From the NCBI RefSeq assembly GCF_900111275.1, contig NZ_FOGR01000002.1, forward strand, positions 372,001 through 436,000: 64,000 nucleotides of DNA, given 5' to 3'. Shown piece by piece: positions 9,023 through 20,620 of the stretch. Position numbers and translations under genes: made by a program. How positions within the stretch are numbered: position 1 is the first letter of the stretch; each line of letters starts with the position of its first letter. The notes under the pieces were generated by a model. That model saw nothing but the letters and a program-made list of their open reading frames with translations, did not search any database and had not been told where the DNA came from. This DNA comes from Rhizobium sp. NFR03. GTDB lineage: Bacteria > Pseudomonadota > Alphaproteobacteria > Rhizobiales > Rhizobiaceae.

Positions 9023-9931
9023 ATGACGATCGAAATTCTGGAATCCGTATCGGCTCTCCGCACCATGTCCGTGCCCGTCGCAAGCCCGGCCATTATTCGT
9101 GCCCGCCCGCCGCGCGAAGCGGCGCCAGCCACCGACGTGCTCGGCCGCATCGGGCCGCTCGAAACCCGCATCGCTCGCACGGCCTCCGAGGTCGATGCCG
9201 CACAGGCGCTTCGCTACAAGGTGTTCGTCGAGGAGATGGGCGCCCGTGTGCCAGCCGGTGCTGCGCTGATCGGCCGCGACATCGATGGGTGGGATGCCTT
9301 TTGCGACCATCTTCTGGTGCTCGATACATCGCTGCCCGGACAGTCCGAAGCCCAGATCGTGGGAACCTACCGGCTGTTGCGTCAGGATGTGGCGGCGGCT
9401 GCCGATGGTTTCTATTCGGCTTCCGAATTCCTGATCGACCCGATGATCGCCCGTCATCCCGGCAAGCGCTTCATGGAGCTCGGCCGTTCCTGTGTCCTGC
9501 CCTCCTATCGCACCAAGCGCACGGTGGAGCTTCTCTGGCAGGGCAACTGGGCCTATGCGCTGAAGCATGGCATCGACGCCATGTTCGGCTGCGCCTCTTT
9601 CCCCGGCACCGTTCCCGAACATCACGCGCTGGCTCTGTCCTTCCTGCATCATACGGTGCCGGCAAGCGGGGAGTGGCAGGTGAAGGCGCGGCCGGAACTC
9701 TACCGCGTCATGGATCTGATGCCGGTCGAGGCGATCCAGGCGCGCGCTGCCCTCTCGGCCATGCCGCCCTTGATCAAGGGATACCTGCGCATCGGCGCCA
9801 TGGTCGGTGACGGCGCCGTCGTGGACGAGGCTTTCCGCACGACGGACATTCTCGTCGTCCTGCCGATCACCAACATTGCCGGCCGCTATCTCAATTACTA
9901 CGGCGCCGACGCAACCCGCTTTGCCCTTTGA
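9023..9931 (+). CDS. olsB: OlsB, L-ornithine N-alpha-acyltransferase
   Basis: The 302-residue member of the OlsB/autoinducer-synthase-like acyltransferase family has core segments EVDAAQALRYKVFVEEMG, then ELGRSCVLPSYRTKRTVELLWQG (split here by its Arg-rich turn), and GCASFPGT. It transfers a 3-hydroxyacyl group from ACP to ornithine to make lyso-ornithine lipid, the first step of phosphorus-free ornithine lipid synthesis at the inner membrane. OlsA then adds the second chain; the PlsC-family gene at 24302 is a candidate. The N-terminus up to about residue 40 is not conserved, so a shorter start is possible. It faces tme with a strong hairpin between them. Confidence 0.9.
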   Translation: MTIEILESVSALRTMSVPVASPAIIRARPPREAAPATDVLGRIGPLETRIARTASEVDAAQALRYKVFVEEMGARVPAGAALIGRDIDGWDAFCDHLLVLDTSLPGQSEAQIVGTYRLLRQDVAAAADGFYSASEFLIDPMIARHPGKRFMELGRSCVLPSYRTKRTVELLWQGNWAYALKHGIDAMFGCASFPGTVPEHHALALSFLHHTVPASGEWQVKARPELYRVMDLMPVEAIQARAALSAMPPLIKGYLRIGAMVGDGAVVDEAFRTTDILVVLPITNIAGRYLNYYGADATRFAL

Positions 9932-9991
9932 GGGGACGCAGGGTCTGTTTCATCGTGCGTCAGGACGGACAGGGAGTGTTTTGTCCCGGAT

Positions 9992-10018
9992 CCGCCCTTC
10001 CTGACATTGGAAGGGCGG
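9992..10018. terminator. Strong hairpin between convergent olsB and tme
   Basis: A perfect 10-bp stem CCGCCCTTCC / GGAAGGGCGG encloses a 7-base loop. There is no T-run on either side, so this may be a factor-assisted or RNA-stabilising hairpin that separates two convergent genes. Confidence 0.6.
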
Positions 10019-10048
10019 TATTCCCGAGTCCGTAGATCCCACCGTCCC

Positions 10049-12331
10049 TTATCCGGCGTTGTAAGCCGCCAGCGCCGCCATGTTGACGATCTCGGAGTCC
10101 TTGGCAGTCAGCGAGACGATCTGCACGGACTTGTCGAGGCCGACCAGCAACGGGCCGATGATGGTGGCGCCGCCGAGTTCCTGCAGCATCTTCGTCGAGA
10201 TGGAGGCGGAGTGGAACGCCGGCATGACCAGAACGGTTGCCGGGCCGGAAAGACGGCAGAACGGGTACTGCTCCATCGCCTTCATGTTCAGCGCGACATC
10301 GGCCGCCATTTCACCGTCATATTCGAAATCGACGCGGCGCCGGTCGAGGATCTTCACGGCCTCGCGGACCCGTTCCGAACGTTCGCCATGCGGATGCCCG
10401 AAGGTCGAATAGGCAAGCATCGCCACGCGCGGCACATAGCCGAGACGGCGCGCAAGGCCTGCGGCCTCCACGGCGATGTCGGCAAGTTCCTCCGAGGATG
10501 GCATGTCGTGTACGGCCGTATCCGCCACCAGAACCGTGCGCCCCCGGCAGAGCGCGATCGACACGCCGATGACCCGGTGCCCCGGCTTGGCATCGATGCA
10601 GCGGCGGACATCGTCGAGAGCCGTCGAATAGTTGCGCGTGATGCCCGTCACCATGCCGTCGGCGTCGCCAAGCGCCACCATGCAGGCGGCAAAATGGTTA
10701 CGGTCGTGGTTGATCAGCCGCTGTGCGTCACGGAAGAGGAACCCCTCACGCTGCAGGCGGGCATAGAGATAATCGGTGTAGGCGCCCGTGCGATCGGAAA
10801 TGCGGGCATTGACGAGCTTGATGCCGGGACGGTCGAGGTCGATGCCCTCGCGCGCCGCCGTTTCGCGCATGCGGTCCTCGCGGCCGAGCAGCAACGCGGT
10901 ACCGAGCTTCTGGTTGGCATAGGCCAGCGCCGAGCGCATCATCGGAACTTCCTCGCCCTCGGTGAAGACGATCCGCTTGGGCGCGCGCCGAACGTGCTCG
11001 TAGATCTGCGCCATCGTCGAGGCGATCGGGTCGCGGCGCATCGAGAGCTGGTGACCGTAGGCGGCAAGGTCGGCAATCGGCTTCTGGGCGACACCGCTCT
11101 CCATCGCAGCCTTGGCGACGGCGACCGGAATGGACGAGATGAGCCGCGGATCGAAGGGCACAGGGATGATGTACTGCGCGCCGAAGCGCGGCCGGTTGCC
11201 CTGATAGGCCGCCGCGACGTCATCCGGCACGTCCTCCTTGGCAAGGCTCGCCAGGGCCCGGGCAGCGGCAATCTTCATGTCCTCGTTGATCGTGGTGGCC
11301 CGCACGTCGAGCGCGCCGCGGAACATGTAGGGGAAGCAGAGAACGTTGTTGACCTGGTTCGGGTAGTCCGAGCGCCCGGTCGCCATGATCGCATCGTCGC
11401 GGATGGAGGCGACCTCTTCCGGCGTGATTTCCGGGTCTGGGTTGGCCATGGCGAAGATGATCGGCCGGGGCGCCATCGAGCGGATCATGCCTTCCGAGAA
11501 CGCGCCCTTCTGCGACAGGCCGAGCACCACGTCGGCGCCGTCCATCGCCTCTTCCAGCGTCCGCCGGTCGGTCTTGGTCGCGTGGGCCGATTTCCACTGG
11601 TTCATGCCTTCGGTGCGGCCCTGGTAGATCACGCCCTTCGTGTCGCACATGATGATGTTCTCGGGCGCAAAGCCGAGCGACTTGATCAGCTCGACACAGG
11701 CGATGGCCGCAGCGCCAGCGCCGTTGCAGACGAGACGCGTGGTCTTGAGGTCGCGGCCGGTCAGTTCCAGAGCGTTGATCAGGCCCGCGGTCGCGATGAT
11801 CGCGGTGCCGTGCTGGTCGTCATGGAACACCGGAATGTCCATGATCTCGCGCAGCTTCTGCTCGATGATGAAACACTCCGGCGCCTTGATGTCCTCAAGG
11901 TTGATGCCGCCGAAGGAAGGCCCGAGATAGCGTACGCAATTGATGAAGGTATCGGCATCTTCCGTATCGACCTCAAGGTCGATGGAATCGACATCCGCAA
12001 ACCGTTTGAAAAGAACCGATTTGCCTTCCATGACGGGCTTGGAGGCCAATGCGCCCAGATTGCCGAGGCCGAGAATGGCGGTGCCGTTGGAGATGACGGC
12101 GACCATGTTGCCACGCGTTGTATAGTCATAGGCCGTCGCCGGATCGGCGGCGATGGCTTTCACGGGAACGGCAACGCCAGGCGAGTAGGCCAGCGACAGA
12201 TCGCGCTGCGTCGCCATTGGCTTTGTCGGTGTGATCTCCAGCTTGCCGGGGCGTCCCTGCGAGTGGAAATCCAGCGCTTCCTGATCCGTGACAGCCGTTC
12301 CGCCTGCGCGGGCCTTGCGTTCGTTTGCCAT
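10049..12331 (-). CDS. tme: NADP-type malic enzyme with phosphotransacetylase-like C-terminal domain
   Basis: The 760-residue product has a malic enzyme half (about residues 1-435; [35 protein letters not shown] as the nucleotide fold, MANPDPEI) fused to a phosphotransacetylase-like half (about 440-760; [19 protein letters not shown]). It decarboxylates malate to pyruvate; the C-terminal domain is not catalytic in studied rhizobial enzymes and mediates acetyl-CoA control. I prefer tme over the NAD-linked dme because the order olsB-tme-mutS-glnD matches the S. meliloti chromosome as I recall it; cofactor choice cannot be proven by eye. The start at 12331 has a GAGGGAGGAT ribosome site. It is divergent from mutS. 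Confidence 0.9.
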   Translation of the reverse strand: MANERKARAGGTAVTDQEALDFHSQGRPGKLEITPTKPMATQRDLSLAYSPGVAVPVKAIAADPATAYDYTTRGNMVAVISNGTAILGLGNLGALASKPVMEGKSVLFKRFADVDSIDLEVDTEDADTFINCVRYLGPSFGGINLEDIKAPECFIIEQKLREIMDIPVFHDDQHGTAIIATAGLINALELTGRDLKTTRLVCNGAGAAAIACVELIKSLGFAPENIIMCDTKGVIYQGRTEGMNQWKSAHATKTDRRTLEEAMDGADVVLGLSQKGAFSEGMIRSMAPRPIIFAMANPDPEITPEEVASIRDDAIMATGRSDYPNQVNNVLCFPYMFRGALDVRATTINEDMKIAAARALASLAKEDVPDDVAAAYQGNRPRFGAQYIIPVPFDPRLISSIPVAVAKAAMESGVAQKPIADLAAYGHQLSMRRDPIASTMAQIYEHVRRAPKRIVFTEGEEVPMMRSALAYANQKLGTALLLGREDRMRETAAREGIDLDRPGIKLVNARISDRTGAYTDYLYARLQREGFLFRDAQRLINHDRNHFAACMVALGDADGMVTGITRNYSTALDDVRRCIDAKPGHRVIGVSIALCRGRTVLVADTAVHDMPSSEELADIAVEAAGLARRLGYVPRVAMLAYSTFGHPHGERSERVREAVKILDRRRVDFEYDGEMAADVALNMKAMEQYPFCRLSGPATVLVMPAFHSASISTKMLQELGGATIIGPLLVGLDKSVQIVSLTAKDSEIVNMAALAAYNAG

Positions 12332-12475
12332 GATGATCCTCCCTCGGAACTGTCAAGCTTCTGTGGGCGGCCACTCACGGCCGCGCTTTCTTGTTGTCTT
12401 CTATAGACGCCGTTCGCTAGGGTGACACTGTCTTTTTGGCCGGCTGGCGGCTTTTTTAGCGAAAACTGGTATATC

Positions 12476-15217
12476 TTGACGACACATTTTCCATCCCCGG
12501 CGGAAGCAACGGCCACGCCATCCTCCACGCCGCCAGAGGTGCGCGTGCAGGCAACGCCGATGATGGAACAGTATATCGAGATCAAGGCGAATAATCCCGG
12601 CTCGCTGCTGTTCTACCGGATGGGCGATTTCTATGAACTGTTCTTCGACGATGCGCTGGAAGCTTCCCGCGCTCTCGGGATCGTTCTGACGAAGCGTGGA
12701 CAACACCTCGGTCAGGACATTCCCATGTGCGGCGTGCCCATCCACGCGGCGGACGATTACCTGCAAAAGCTGATCGGCCTCGGTTTCCGCGTTGCCGTGT
12801 GCGAGCAGACCGAAGATCCGGCGGAAGCCCGCAAGCGCGGCTCCAAGTCCGTCGTCAAACGTGACGTGGTGCGGCTCGTCACGCCCGGCACCATCACGGA
12901 AGAGAAGCTCCTCGTCGCCTCCGAGAGCAACTACCTGATGGCGATGTCCCGCCTGCGGGGAAGCGCCGAACCTGCTTTCGCGCTCGCCTGGATCGATATT
13001 TCCACCGGCATCTTCCGCCTTTCGGAAACGACGGAAACGCGGCTTCTCGCCGATATCCTGCGCATAGAGCCGCGCGAACTCATTCTCGCCGACACGTTGT
13101 TCCACGATCCTGATATGCGCCCCGTACTCGATGTCATCGGCCGCGTCGCGGTGCCGCAGCCGGCCATCCTTTTCGACAGCGCAACGGCCGAAAACAGGCT
13201 TGCGCGGTATTACGGCGTGAAGACGCTCGATGGGTTCGGCCAGTTTTCGCGCGCCGAAATGGCCGCAGCCTCGGCCGCCGTCGGCTATGTCGAGAAGACC
13301 CAGCTGGCCGAGCGCCCGCCGCTCGACATTCCCGAGCGCGAAAGTGCCGCTTCGACGCTCTTCATCGATCCTGCGACACGGGCGAACCTGGAACTGGTCA
13401 AGACGCTCTCCGGCAGCCGGGACGGGTCCCTGCTGCGGGCGCTCGACCGGACGGTGACCGGTGGTGGCGGACGCCTTCTGGCCGAGCGGCTGATGTCGCC
13501 GCTGACCGATCCCGAGCGCATTCGGACGCGCCTTGATTCGATCGCCACCATTCTTGCGCAGCCCTCGCTCTGTGCCGATCTGCGCGCGGCTCTGAAACAC
13601 GTGCCCGACATGCCGCGAGCCCTGTCGCGCCTGTCGCTCGGCCGTGGTGGTCCCCGCGACCTCGGCGCGGTGCTCATGGGCATCCGTACCGGTGCCGACA
13701 TCGCCCGCCTCATCGGGCAGCCCGATCTGCCGCCGGAGCTGGAGGCTGCGCGCACCTCGCTCGCCCGGCTCCCGTCCGAATTGTCCGAAAAGCTTGCCGG
13801 CATGCTCGCCGACGATTTGCCGCTTCTCAAGCGCGATGGTGGCTTCCTGCGGGACGGCTGCCATGCCGAACTCGACGAGATGCGCGCTCTTCGCGACCAG
13901 TCCCGTCGGGTCATCGCGGCGCTGCAGCTGAGCTACGCCGAGGAAACCGGCATTCGCTCCCTGAAGATCAAGTACAACAATGTGCTGGGCTATTTCATCG
14001 AGGTGACCGCGGGGAATGCCGGTCCGATGACGGAGGGGGAGGGCGCGAAGGCCCGCTTCATCCACCGCCAGACCATGGCCAACGCGATGCGGTTCACCAC
14101 GACCGAACTCGCCGATCTCGAAACCAAGATCGCCAATGCCGCCGACCGCGCACTGGCTATAGAGCTTGCCGCCTTCGACAGCATGGTCGAGGCGGTGATA
14201 GCGGCAGCGGAGGAGATCAAGGCCGCGGCGCTGGCGCTCGCTATCCTCGACGTTTCCGCCGGGCTCGCCGTGCTGGCCGAGGAGCAGGATTATCGCCGCC
14301 CGACGGTGGATACCTCCAAGATGTTCGCGATCGACGGCGGCCGGCATCCGGTGGTCGAGCAGGCGCTCCGCCGTCAGGCTTCCGCAGCCTTCGTGGCCAA
14401 TACCTGCGATCTCTCTCCCCTCTCGCCGGAGGGCGACGGCGCCCTGTGGCTGCTGACAGGCCCCAACATGGGCGGTAAATCGACCTTTCTGCGCCAGAAC
14501 GCGCTGATCGCCATCATGGCGCAGATGGGCTCCTACGTGCCCGCCGCCAGCGCCCATATCGGCGTGGTCGATCGCCTGTTTTCCCGCGTCGGCGCCTCCG
14601 ACGACCTCGCGCGGGGCCGGTCCACCTTCATGGTCGAAATGGTCGAGACGGCTGCCATCCTCAACCAGGCGACGGATCGCTCGCTCGTCATTCTCGACGA
14701 GATCGGGCGGGGAACCGCGACGTTCGACGGGCTGTCGATTGCCTGGGCGGCTGTCGAGCACCTGCACGAGGCCAATCGCTGCCGCGGCCTGTTCGCCACG
14801 CACTTCCACGAGCTGACGGTCCTCTCGGAAAAACTGAACCGCCTGTCGAACGTCACCATGCGCGTCAAGGAGTGGGACGGCGACGTCATCTTCCTGCACG
14901 AGGTCGGCCCGGGTTCGGCCGATCGCTCCTACGGTATCCAGGTCGCCCGTCTCGCGGGCCTGCCCGCAGCCGTCGTCGCGCGGGCGAAGGACGTGCTGGC
15001 AAAGCTCGAGGACGCCGACCGGAAGAACCCGGCGAGCCAGCTGATCGACGATCTTCCCCTGTTCCAGGTCGCCATCCGCCGCGAGGAGGTCGCCCGTGGC
15101 AAGCCGTCCGCGGTGGAAGATGCGCTGAAGCGCCTCAATCCCGACGACATGACCCCGCGCGAGGCAATGGACGCACTCTACGCCCTCAAGAAGCAGCTTT
15201 CCTCACAGACGTCCTGA
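12476..15217 (+). CDS. mutS: MutS DNA mismatch recognition ATPase
   Basis: The ~913-residue protein has all MutS domains: mismatch-binding [13 protein letters not shown] (the Phe-x-Glu of FYE), connector, lever and clamp ([12 protein letters not shown]), and the ABC-type ATPase with Walker [10 protein letters not shown], signature [10 protein letters not shown] and Walker [11 protein letters not shown], then ATHFHEL. It starts post-replicative mismatch repair together with MutL. The start is uncertain: TTG at 12476 gives a typical disordered N-terminus ([12 protein letters not shown]), while GTG at 12422 would add 18 aromatic-rich residues. Neither has a good ribosome site. An ATG at 12562 (MMEQYIEI, first conserved residues) is too late. 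Confidence 0.93.
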   Translation: MTTHFPSPAEATATPSSTPPEVRVQATPMMEQYIEIKANNPGSLLFYRMGDFYELFFDDALEASRALGIVLTKRGQHLGQDIPMCGVPIHAADDYLQKLIGLGFRVAVCEQTEDPAEARKRGSKSVVKRDVVRLVTPGTITEEKLLVASESNYLMAMSRLRGSAEPAFALAWIDISTGIFRLSETTETRLLADILRIEPRELILADTLFHDPDMRPVLDVIGRVAVPQPAILFDSATAENRLARYYGVKTLDGFGQFSRAEMAAASAAVGYVEKTQLAERPPLDIPERESAASTLFIDPATRANLELVKTLSGSRDGSLLRALDRTVTGGGGRLLAERLMSPLTDPERIRTRLDSIATILAQPSLCADLRAALKHVPDMPRALSRLSLGRGGPRDLGAVLMGIRTGADIARLIGQPDLPPELEAARTSLARLPSELSEKLAGMLADDLPLLKRDGGFLRDGCHAELDEMRALRDQSRRVIAALQLSYAEETGIRSLKIKYNNVLGYFIEVTAGNAGPMTEGEGAKARFIHRQTMANAMRFTTTELADLETKIANAADRALAIELAAFDSMVEAVIAAAEEIKAAALALAILDVSAGLAVLAEEQDYRRPTVDTSKMFAIDGGRHPVVEQALRRQASAAFVANTCDLSPLSPEGDGALWLLTGPNMGGKSTFLRQNALIAIMAQMGSYVPAASAHIGVVDRLFSRVGASDDLARGRSTFMVEMVETAAILNQATDRSLVILDEIGRGTATFDGLSIAWAAVEHLHEANRCRGLFATHFHELTVLSEKLNRLSNVTMRVKEWDGDVIFLHEVGPGSADRSYGIQVARLAGLPAAVVARAKDVLAKLEDADRKNPASQLIDDLPLFQVAIRREEVARGKPSAVEDALKRLNPDDMTPREAMDALYALKKQLSSQTS

Positions 15218-15302
15218 ACGCTCATCCCGCGTGCCGTGGGGCTTGACCTTCCCCTGTTGCCACGACCATATCCAGCTCTGGGTCAGGCGGGCAGCCTAGA
15301 GA

Positions 15303-15318
15303 CGCCCTCGAAAGGGCG
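15303..15318 (+). terminator. Small hairpin downstream of mutS
   Basis: A 6-bp stem CGCCCT / AGGGCG with a CGAA tetraloop lies in the 264-nt gap between mutS and glnD. No T-run follows, so its role as a terminator is weakly supported. I see no gene in this gap. Confidence 0.3.
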
Positions 15319-15481
15319 CAATTGCCCGTTTGGAAACGATGAGCCGGGTCGGAAACGTCTTGGCAATCGTTTTGCCCTATACCCTTCAGGCCCCGGTGGG
15401 AAATGGGGGTGGGGGTGAAGACGACGATCGCGCTGCGACCGGTTGCCCGTTGACGCCGGAAGGGCGGAAGGTTCGAATGTG

Positions 15482-18472
15482 ATGCCAAAACAGCGGCTCG
15501 CAACTATCGCGCGCCCGGAGTACATCCGGCCCGCGCCAAGGAGACAGGACATCGATTTCAGCGACATCCTGGACATCGCAGCCCTCAAGGCTAAGGTGGA
15601 TTTCATCGCGTCGGCGCATGCCGAACAGCGCGATCCGATGCGTCAGGCCCTGCTGGTCGCGCTGAAGGAAGCCAATGCCCAAGGCCGCGCCAAAGCCTAC
15701 GAACTTCTGAAGGAGGACGGCGGCGGGCTTGCCTGCGCCGCCCGCATCTCCTGGCTGCAGGACCGGCTGATCGCCATCCTGCACGATTTCGTGCTGGATC
15801 ACGTCTTCAGCGCGTCCAGCATGCCGCCCTCCATGCAGATTGCCGTCGCCGCGGTCGGCGGCTATGGCCGCGGCACCCTGGCGCCCGGCTCCGACATCGA
15901 TCTCCTGTTCCTGCTGCCGGCCCGAAAGCTGCCCTTCTGCGAGCCGTCGATCGAGTACATGCTCTATCTTCTGTGGGATATGGGCTTCAAGGTCGGTCAC
16001 GCCACCCGCACGGTGGAGGAGTGCATCCGCCTGTCGGAAGAGGACATGACGATCCGCACCGCCATTCTCGAAGCGCGCCTCATTTGTGGCTGCGCCGGAC
16101 TGGTGGACGATCTGGAGGCCCGCTTCGATGACGAGATCGTGCGCAACACCGGCCCGCAATTCATCGCCGCCAAACTCGCCGAGCGCAACGAGCGCCACCG
16201 CAAGGCCGGCGACACGCGCTATCTCGTGGAGCCGAACGTCAAGGAAGGCAAGGGCGGGCTGCGCGATCTGCACACGCTGTTCTGGATCGCCAAATATTAC
16301 TACCGCGTGCGCGAGTCCGCCGATCTGGTGAAGCTCGGCGTGCTGTCGCGCTCGGAATATCATCTGTTCCGCAAGTCCGACGATTTCCTGTGGGCCGTGC
16401 GCTGCCACATGCACTTCCTGACCGGCAAGGCCGAAGAGCGCCTGTCGTTCGACATCCAGCGCGAGATCGCCGAAAGCCTCGGCTATCAGGATCATCCCGG
16501 CATGACCTCGGTCGAGCGCTTCATGAAGCACTACTTCCTCGTCGCGAAGAATGTGGGCGATCTCACGCGCATCTTCTGCGCGGCACTGGAGGATCAGCAG
16601 GCCAAGGAACTGCCCGGCTTTTCCGCCGTCATCAACCGTTTCCGCCGCCGCGTGCGCAAGATCGCGGGCTCGCTCGAATTCGTCGACGACGGCGGACGCA
16701 TCGCGCTGGCAAGCCCCGACATCTTCCGGCGTGATCCGGTCAATCTCATCCGCTTCTTCCACATCGCCGACGTCAACGGGCTGGAGTTCCACCCGGCCGC
16801 TCTCAAGCAGCTGACGCGGTCGCTCGGGCTCATCACGCCGGCTCTGCGCGAAAACGAGGAGGCCAACCGCCTCTTCATATCCATCCTCACCTCGCGCCGC
16901 GACCCGGAACTCGTCCTGCGCCGCATGAACGAGGCCGGCGTGCTGGGCCGTTTCATTCCCGATTTCGGCCGCATCGTCTCGCTCATGCAGTTCAACATGT
17001 ACCACCATTACACGGTGGACGAGCACCTCTTGCGGGCCGTGGACATGCTGTCGCGCATCGACCGCGGGCTCGATCAGGACATTCATCCGCTCGCCGCCAA
17101 GCTCATGCCGCAGGTGGAGGAGCGTACCGCGCTCTATGTCGCCGTGCTCCTGCACGATGTCGCCAAGGGGCGCCCGGAAGATCACTCCCAGGCCGGCGCC
17201 CGGCTCGCCCGTCGTCTCGCTCCCCGCTTCCGCCTGACGCACAAGCAGACCGAAACGGTTGCCTGGCTGATCGAGGAGCACCTGACCATGTCGATGGTCG
17301 CGCAGACCCGCGACCTCAACGACCGCAAGACGATCCTCGACTTCGCCGAACGCGTCCAGTCGCTCGATCGCCTGAAAATGCTGATGATCCTCACGGTCTG
17401 CGACATCCGCGCCGTTGGCCCCGGTGTCTGGAACGGGTGGAAGGGACAGCTGCTCCGCACGCTTTACTATGAAACAGAACTGCTGCTGTCGGGCGGTTTC
17501 TCGGATGTACCGCGCAAGGAGCGGGCCGCGCATGCGGCTTCGCTGCTGTTCGATGCGCTGGACGATTTCAGCAGCAAGGACCGCAAGACCTATTCCCGGC
17601 TGCACTACCAGCCCTACCTGCTGTCGGTATCGCTTGACGATCAGGTCCGCCATGCCCGCTTCATCCGCGAGACGGACAAGGCCGCCCGAACGCTCGCCAC
17701 CATGGTGCGGACACATCAGTTTCACGCGATCACCGAGATTACGGTGCTCGCGCCCGACCATCCGCGGCTGCTCGCCATCATCGCCGGTGCCTGCGCCGCC
17801 GCTGGTGCCAACATCGTGGATGCGCAGATCTTCACGACATCGGACGGTCGCGCTCTCGACACCATCCTCATCAATCGCGAATTCAACGTCGATGACGACG
17901 AAACGCGGCGCGCGGCCAGCATCGGCCGGATGATCGAGGACGTGCTGTCAGGCAAGAAGGACCTGCCGGGCGTCATCGCCAGCCGCACCAAGGGCCGCAA
18001 GCGCAACAAGACCTTCACCGTGCCCCCGGCCGTCACGATCAGCAATTCGCTGTCGAACAAGTTCACGGTCGTCGAGGTCGAATGCCTCGACCGGACGGGC
18101 CTTTTGTCGGAGATCACGGCGGTGCTGGCGGATCTGTCGCTTGATATCCACTCGGCCCACATCACCACCTTCGGCGAAAAGGTCATCGACACCTTCTACG
18201 TGACCGACCTCGTGGGCGCCAAGATCACCAACGAGACGCGGCACGGGCATATCACCGCTCGCCTCAAGGCCGTGATGGCCGAGCAGGCCGACGAGGTGCG
18301 GGACCGCATGCCGACCGGCATCATCGCGCAAGGGATTGCGCCCCTCGGTCATGTACCTCCGGGCCATGCACCTGAAGGTTATGCACCGGACGTCAGCGCC
18401 CCGCAGACCGTCGCCCCGGCGCCCGCCAGCACGCGGTCCGCAGGGGCCCGCAAGATGAAGGCCGAAGGATGA
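15482..18472 (+). CDS. glnD: GlnD, bifunctional PII uridylyltransferase / uridylyl-removing enzyme
   Basis: The ~996-residue nitrogen sensor has a nucleotidyltransferase domain ([19 protein letters not shown], catalytic DxD), a GlnE-like helical region ([19 protein letters not shown]), an HD hydrolase domain ([14 protein letters not shown]) and two ACT domains near the C-terminus ([15 protein letters not shown] and [19 protein letters not shown]). It uridylylates PII proteins when glutamine is low and removes UMP when it is high. The ATG at 15482 is preferred over TTG at 15443. After the second ACT domain there is an unusual ~50-residue tail with a tandem pentapeptide repeat and a basic end. 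It overlaps murJ by ATGA. Confidence 0.95.
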   Translation: MPKQRLATIARPEYIRPAPRRQDIDFSDILDIAALKAKVDFIASAHAEQRDPMRQALLVALKEANAQGRAKAYELLKEDGGGLACAARISWLQDRLIAILHDFVLDHVFSASSMPPSMQIAVAAVGGYGRGTLAPGSDIDLLFLLPARKLPFCEPSIEYMLYLLWDMGFKVGHATRTVEECIRLSEEDMTIRTAILEARLICGCAGLVDDLEARFDDEIVRNTGPQFIAAKLAERNERHRKAGDTRYLVEPNVKEGKGGLRDLHTLFWIAKYYYRVRESADLVKLGVLSRSEYHLFRKSDDFLWAVRCHMHFLTGKAEERLSFDIQREIAESLGYQDHPGMTSVERFMKHYFLVAKNVGDLTRIFCAALEDQQAKELPGFSAVINRFRRRVRKIAGSLEFVDDGGRIALASPDIFRRDPVNLIRFFHIADVNGLEFHPAALKQLTRSLGLITPALRENEEANRLFISILTSRRDPELVLRRMNEAGVLGRFIPDFGRIVSLMQFNMYHHYTVDEHLLRAVDMLSRIDRGLDQDIHPLAAKLMPQVEERTALYVAVLLHDVAKGRPEDHSQAGARLARRLAPRFRLTHKQTETVAWLIEEHLTMSMVAQTRDLNDRKTILDFAERVQSLDRLKMLMILTVCDIRAVGPGVWNGWKGQLLRTLYYETELLLSGGFSDVPRKERAAHAASLLFDALDDFSSKDRKTYSRLHYQPYLLSVSLDDQVRHARFIRETDKAARTLATMVRTHQFHAITEITVLAPDHPRLLAIIAGACAAAGANIVDAQIFTTSDGRALDTILINREFNVDDDETRRAASIGRMIEDVLSGKKDLPGVIASRTKGRKRNKTFTVPPAVTISNSLSNKFTVVEVECLDRTGLLSEITAVLADLSLDIHSAHITTFGEKVIDTFYVTDLVGAKITNETRHGHITARLKAVMAEQADEVRDRMPTGIIAQGIAPLGHVPPGHAPEGYAPDVSAPQTVAPAPASTRSAGARKMKAEG
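18344..18388 (+). repeat. 15-nt tandem repeat (x3) inside the glnD tail
   Basis: Three adjacent five-codon units encode [10 protein letters not shown] and EGYAP. The second and third differ by only a few bases, which suggests recent slippage duplication in a disordered tail and not an ancient domain. Confidence 0.75.
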
Positions 18473-20088
18473 GCCTTGCCCGCAAGTTCGCGACCGTCGG
18501 CGGAGCCACGCTCGGCAGCCGGTTGCTCGGTTTCGGCCGCGAGACGCTGATGGCTGCGGCGCTGGGCACCGGTCCCATGGCCGATGCCTTCTACGCCGCC
18601 TTCCGCTTTCCCAATCTCTTCCGCCGTCTCTTTGCCGAGGGTGCGTTCAACGCCGCTTTCGTGCCGCTGTTTGCCAAGGAGATCGAGGCGAACGGCATTG
18701 ATGGAGCGAAGCGCTTCTCCGAAGAGGTGCTTGGCGTCCTTTTCACGGTGTTGCTCGTCATCACCATCGCGATGGAATTCGCGATGCCGCTGATCGTCTC
18801 GACGATCATCGCGCCGGGCTTCGTCAACGATCCCGAAAAGTTCGACGTCACGGTCAAGCTCGCCATCGTGATGTTTCCCTATCTCATGTGCATGTCGCTG
18901 ACGGCGATGCTGTCGGGCATGCTGAACTCGCTGCATCATTATTTTGCGGCCGCCATCGCTCCGGTCTTTCTCAACCTCACCCTCATTGCAGCGCTCGCCT
19001 ATGGTCTTTGGACCGGCGCCGATCCGTTGATGACGGCCTGGTACCTCTCCTGGGGCGTTCTGGCTGCGGGCATCCTTCAGATGGCGGTGCTTTATGCAGG
19101 CGTGCGCCATGCCGGCATGCGGTTCGGCCTTCGCCGCCCGCGCTATACACCCAACGTCAAGCGCCTGCTGGTACTCGCCTTTCCCGCCGCCATCACCGGC
19201 GGCATCACTCAGATCAACCAGCTCATCGGCCAGATGATCGCCTCCACGAAGGACGGCGCCATTGCGGTCCTGCAATATGCCGACCGGGTCTACCAGTTGC
19301 CCCTCGGCGTCGTCGGCATCGCCGTCGGCGTCGTGCTCCTGCCGGAGCTGTCGCGCGCCCTTCGCGGGGGCGCGGTGAAGGAAGCGGCAAATCTGCAGAA
19401 CCGCTCGCTCGAATTCGTGCTGTTCCTCACACTGCCCGCCGCCGGCGCCATCTGGGTCATTTCCGACGAGATCGTGCGCGTGCTCTACGAGCGCGGCGCC
19501 TTCTCGCCGACGACCACGGCCACGGTTGCGTCCACGCTGGCGATCTATGGCCTCGGTCTGCCTGCCTTCGTGATGATCAAGGCGCTCAATCCCGGGTTCT
19601 TCGCGCGCGAGGACACCAAGACGCCGATGCGCTTCACCGGCATCTCGGTCGCCTTCAACTGCCTGCTCGCGGTGTCACTGTTCCCGATCTACGGCGAACG
19701 CGGGATTGCCACGGCGGAAGCCGCCTCCGGCTGGTTGACGACGGTGCTGCTCTTCGTGACGCTCGTCCGCCGCGGTCATTGGGAATGGGAGGCGGCATTG
19801 TTCTCGCGTGTCCTGCGTCTGGTCGCGGCAACCGTCGTCATGGCCGTCGCCCTCCATTATGCCTCCGGCTATCTCGCGAACTGGCTGACGCCTGAGGCAC
19901 GGCTCATCACACAGCTGACGGCGCTGATGCTGCTGATCGGTATGGCCATGATCGTCTATTTCGCGCTTGCCTTCGCCATCGGCGGCGCCGATGCCTCCGT
20001 GCTTCGCCGGAACCTCAAGCGCAAACCGCGCCCCGATACGGCAAAAGAGGAAGCCGACACCAGCGTTCTGCCTCCTCCGCAGATCTGA
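18469..20088 (+). CDS. murJ: MurJ, lipid II flippase
   Basis: The 539-residue MOP-superfamily membrane protein has about 14 helices. It begins [22 protein letters not shown], with the family marks [33 protein letters not shown] (exactly the conserved MviN segment), and QINQLIGQ. It flips the lipid-linked peptidoglycan precursor to the periplasm and is essential in most bacteria. Its ATG overlaps the glnD stop, a linkage also seen in other rhizobia. The C-terminus is a charged cytoplasmic tail ([14 protein letters not shown]). Confidence 0.95.
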   Translation: MSLARKFATVGGATLGSRLLGFGRETLMAAALGTGPMADAFYAAFRFPNLFRRLFAEGAFNAAFVPLFAKEIEANGIDGAKRFSEEVLGVLFTVLLVITIAMEFAMPLIVSTIIAPGFVNDPEKFDVTVKLAIVMFPYLMCMSLTAMLSGMLNSLHHYFAAAIAPVFLNLTLIAALAYGLWTGADPLMTAWYLSWGVLAAGILQMAVLYAGVRHAGMRFGLRRPRYTPNVKRLLVLAFPAAITGGITQINQLIGQMIASTKDGAIAVLQYADRVYQLPLGVVGIAVGVVLLPELSRALRGGAVKEAANLQNRSLEFVLFLTLPAAGAIWVISDEIVRVLYERGAFSPTTTATVASTLAIYGLGLPAFVMIKALNPGFFAREDTKTPMRFTGISVAFNCLLAVSLFPIYGERGIATAEAASGWLTTVLLFVTLVRRGHWEWEAALFSRVLRLVAATVVMAVALHYASGYLANWLTPEARLITQLTALMLLIGMAMIVYFALAFAIGGADASVLRRNLKRKPRPDTAKEEADTSVLPPPQI

Positions 20089-20109
20089 TCACGACCACGA
20101 GAGACACGG

Positions 20110-20502
20110 ATGCACCAGACCATTGCCCGCATCACCCTCGTGGTGCCCGATTACGACCAAGCCATCGCCTTCTACCGCGACAGTCTCGGCTTCGAGCTGC
20201 TGGATGACCTCGACATGGGAGGCGGCAAGCGCTGGGTGGTGCTGCGGCCCCGTGGCGCGCGGGAAACCGCACTTCTGATCGCCAAGGCAGAGGGCGCGGC
20301 GCAGGTGGCGGCCATCGGCAACCAGACCGGCGGGCGCGTCGCATTCTTCCTCCACACCGACGATTTTGCGCGCGACCATGCCGCCATGCTCACCAAGGGC
20401 GTCACGTTCCTTGAAGAGCCCCGGCATGAGCCTTACGGCATCGTCGCGGTGTTCGCCGATCCGTTCGGCAATCTCTGGGATCTCCTGCAGCCGGCCGGCT
20501 GA
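20110..20502 (+). CDS. VOC-family (glyoxalase-like) protein
   Basis: The 130-residue product has two beta-alpha-beta-beta-beta modules. The start ITLVVPDYDQAIAFYRDSLGFELL and the end VAVFADPFGNLWDLLQP are typical of the glyoxalase/bleomycin-resistance/extradiol dioxygenase superfamily. A metal site of the usual His/Glu type is not complete by eye (E near 104 and D/N near the end), so the activity is unassigned. It lies 21 nt downstream of murJ and probably shares its transcript, preceded by the ACGAGAGAC region as ribosome site. Confidence 0.8.
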   Translation: MHQTIARITLVVPDYDQAIAFYRDSLGFELLDDLDMGGGKRWVVLRPRGARETALLIAKAEGAAQVAAIGNQTGGRVAFFLHTDDFARDHAAMLTKGVTFLEEPRHEPYGIVAVFADPFGNLWDLLQPAG

Positions 20503-20620
20503 GATCGACAGATAGAGAACCACCTTGATTGTCGGGCATTGCCCGTGCATAAGCCCGGAAAATTCCGCCGCTCGTCTTCGCCGCGGAACGCATGATTTCC
20601 CGCGCCCGATCGAGGTCTCC

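Noticed and set aside
10007-12406. A 799-codon open frame antisense to tme, and similar ~800-codon frames antisense to mutS and glnD
   Set aside because: They are mirror frames of GC-rich coding sequence: no recognisable domains, Arg/His/Gly-rich composition, and each is covered by a clearly conserved gene on the other strand.
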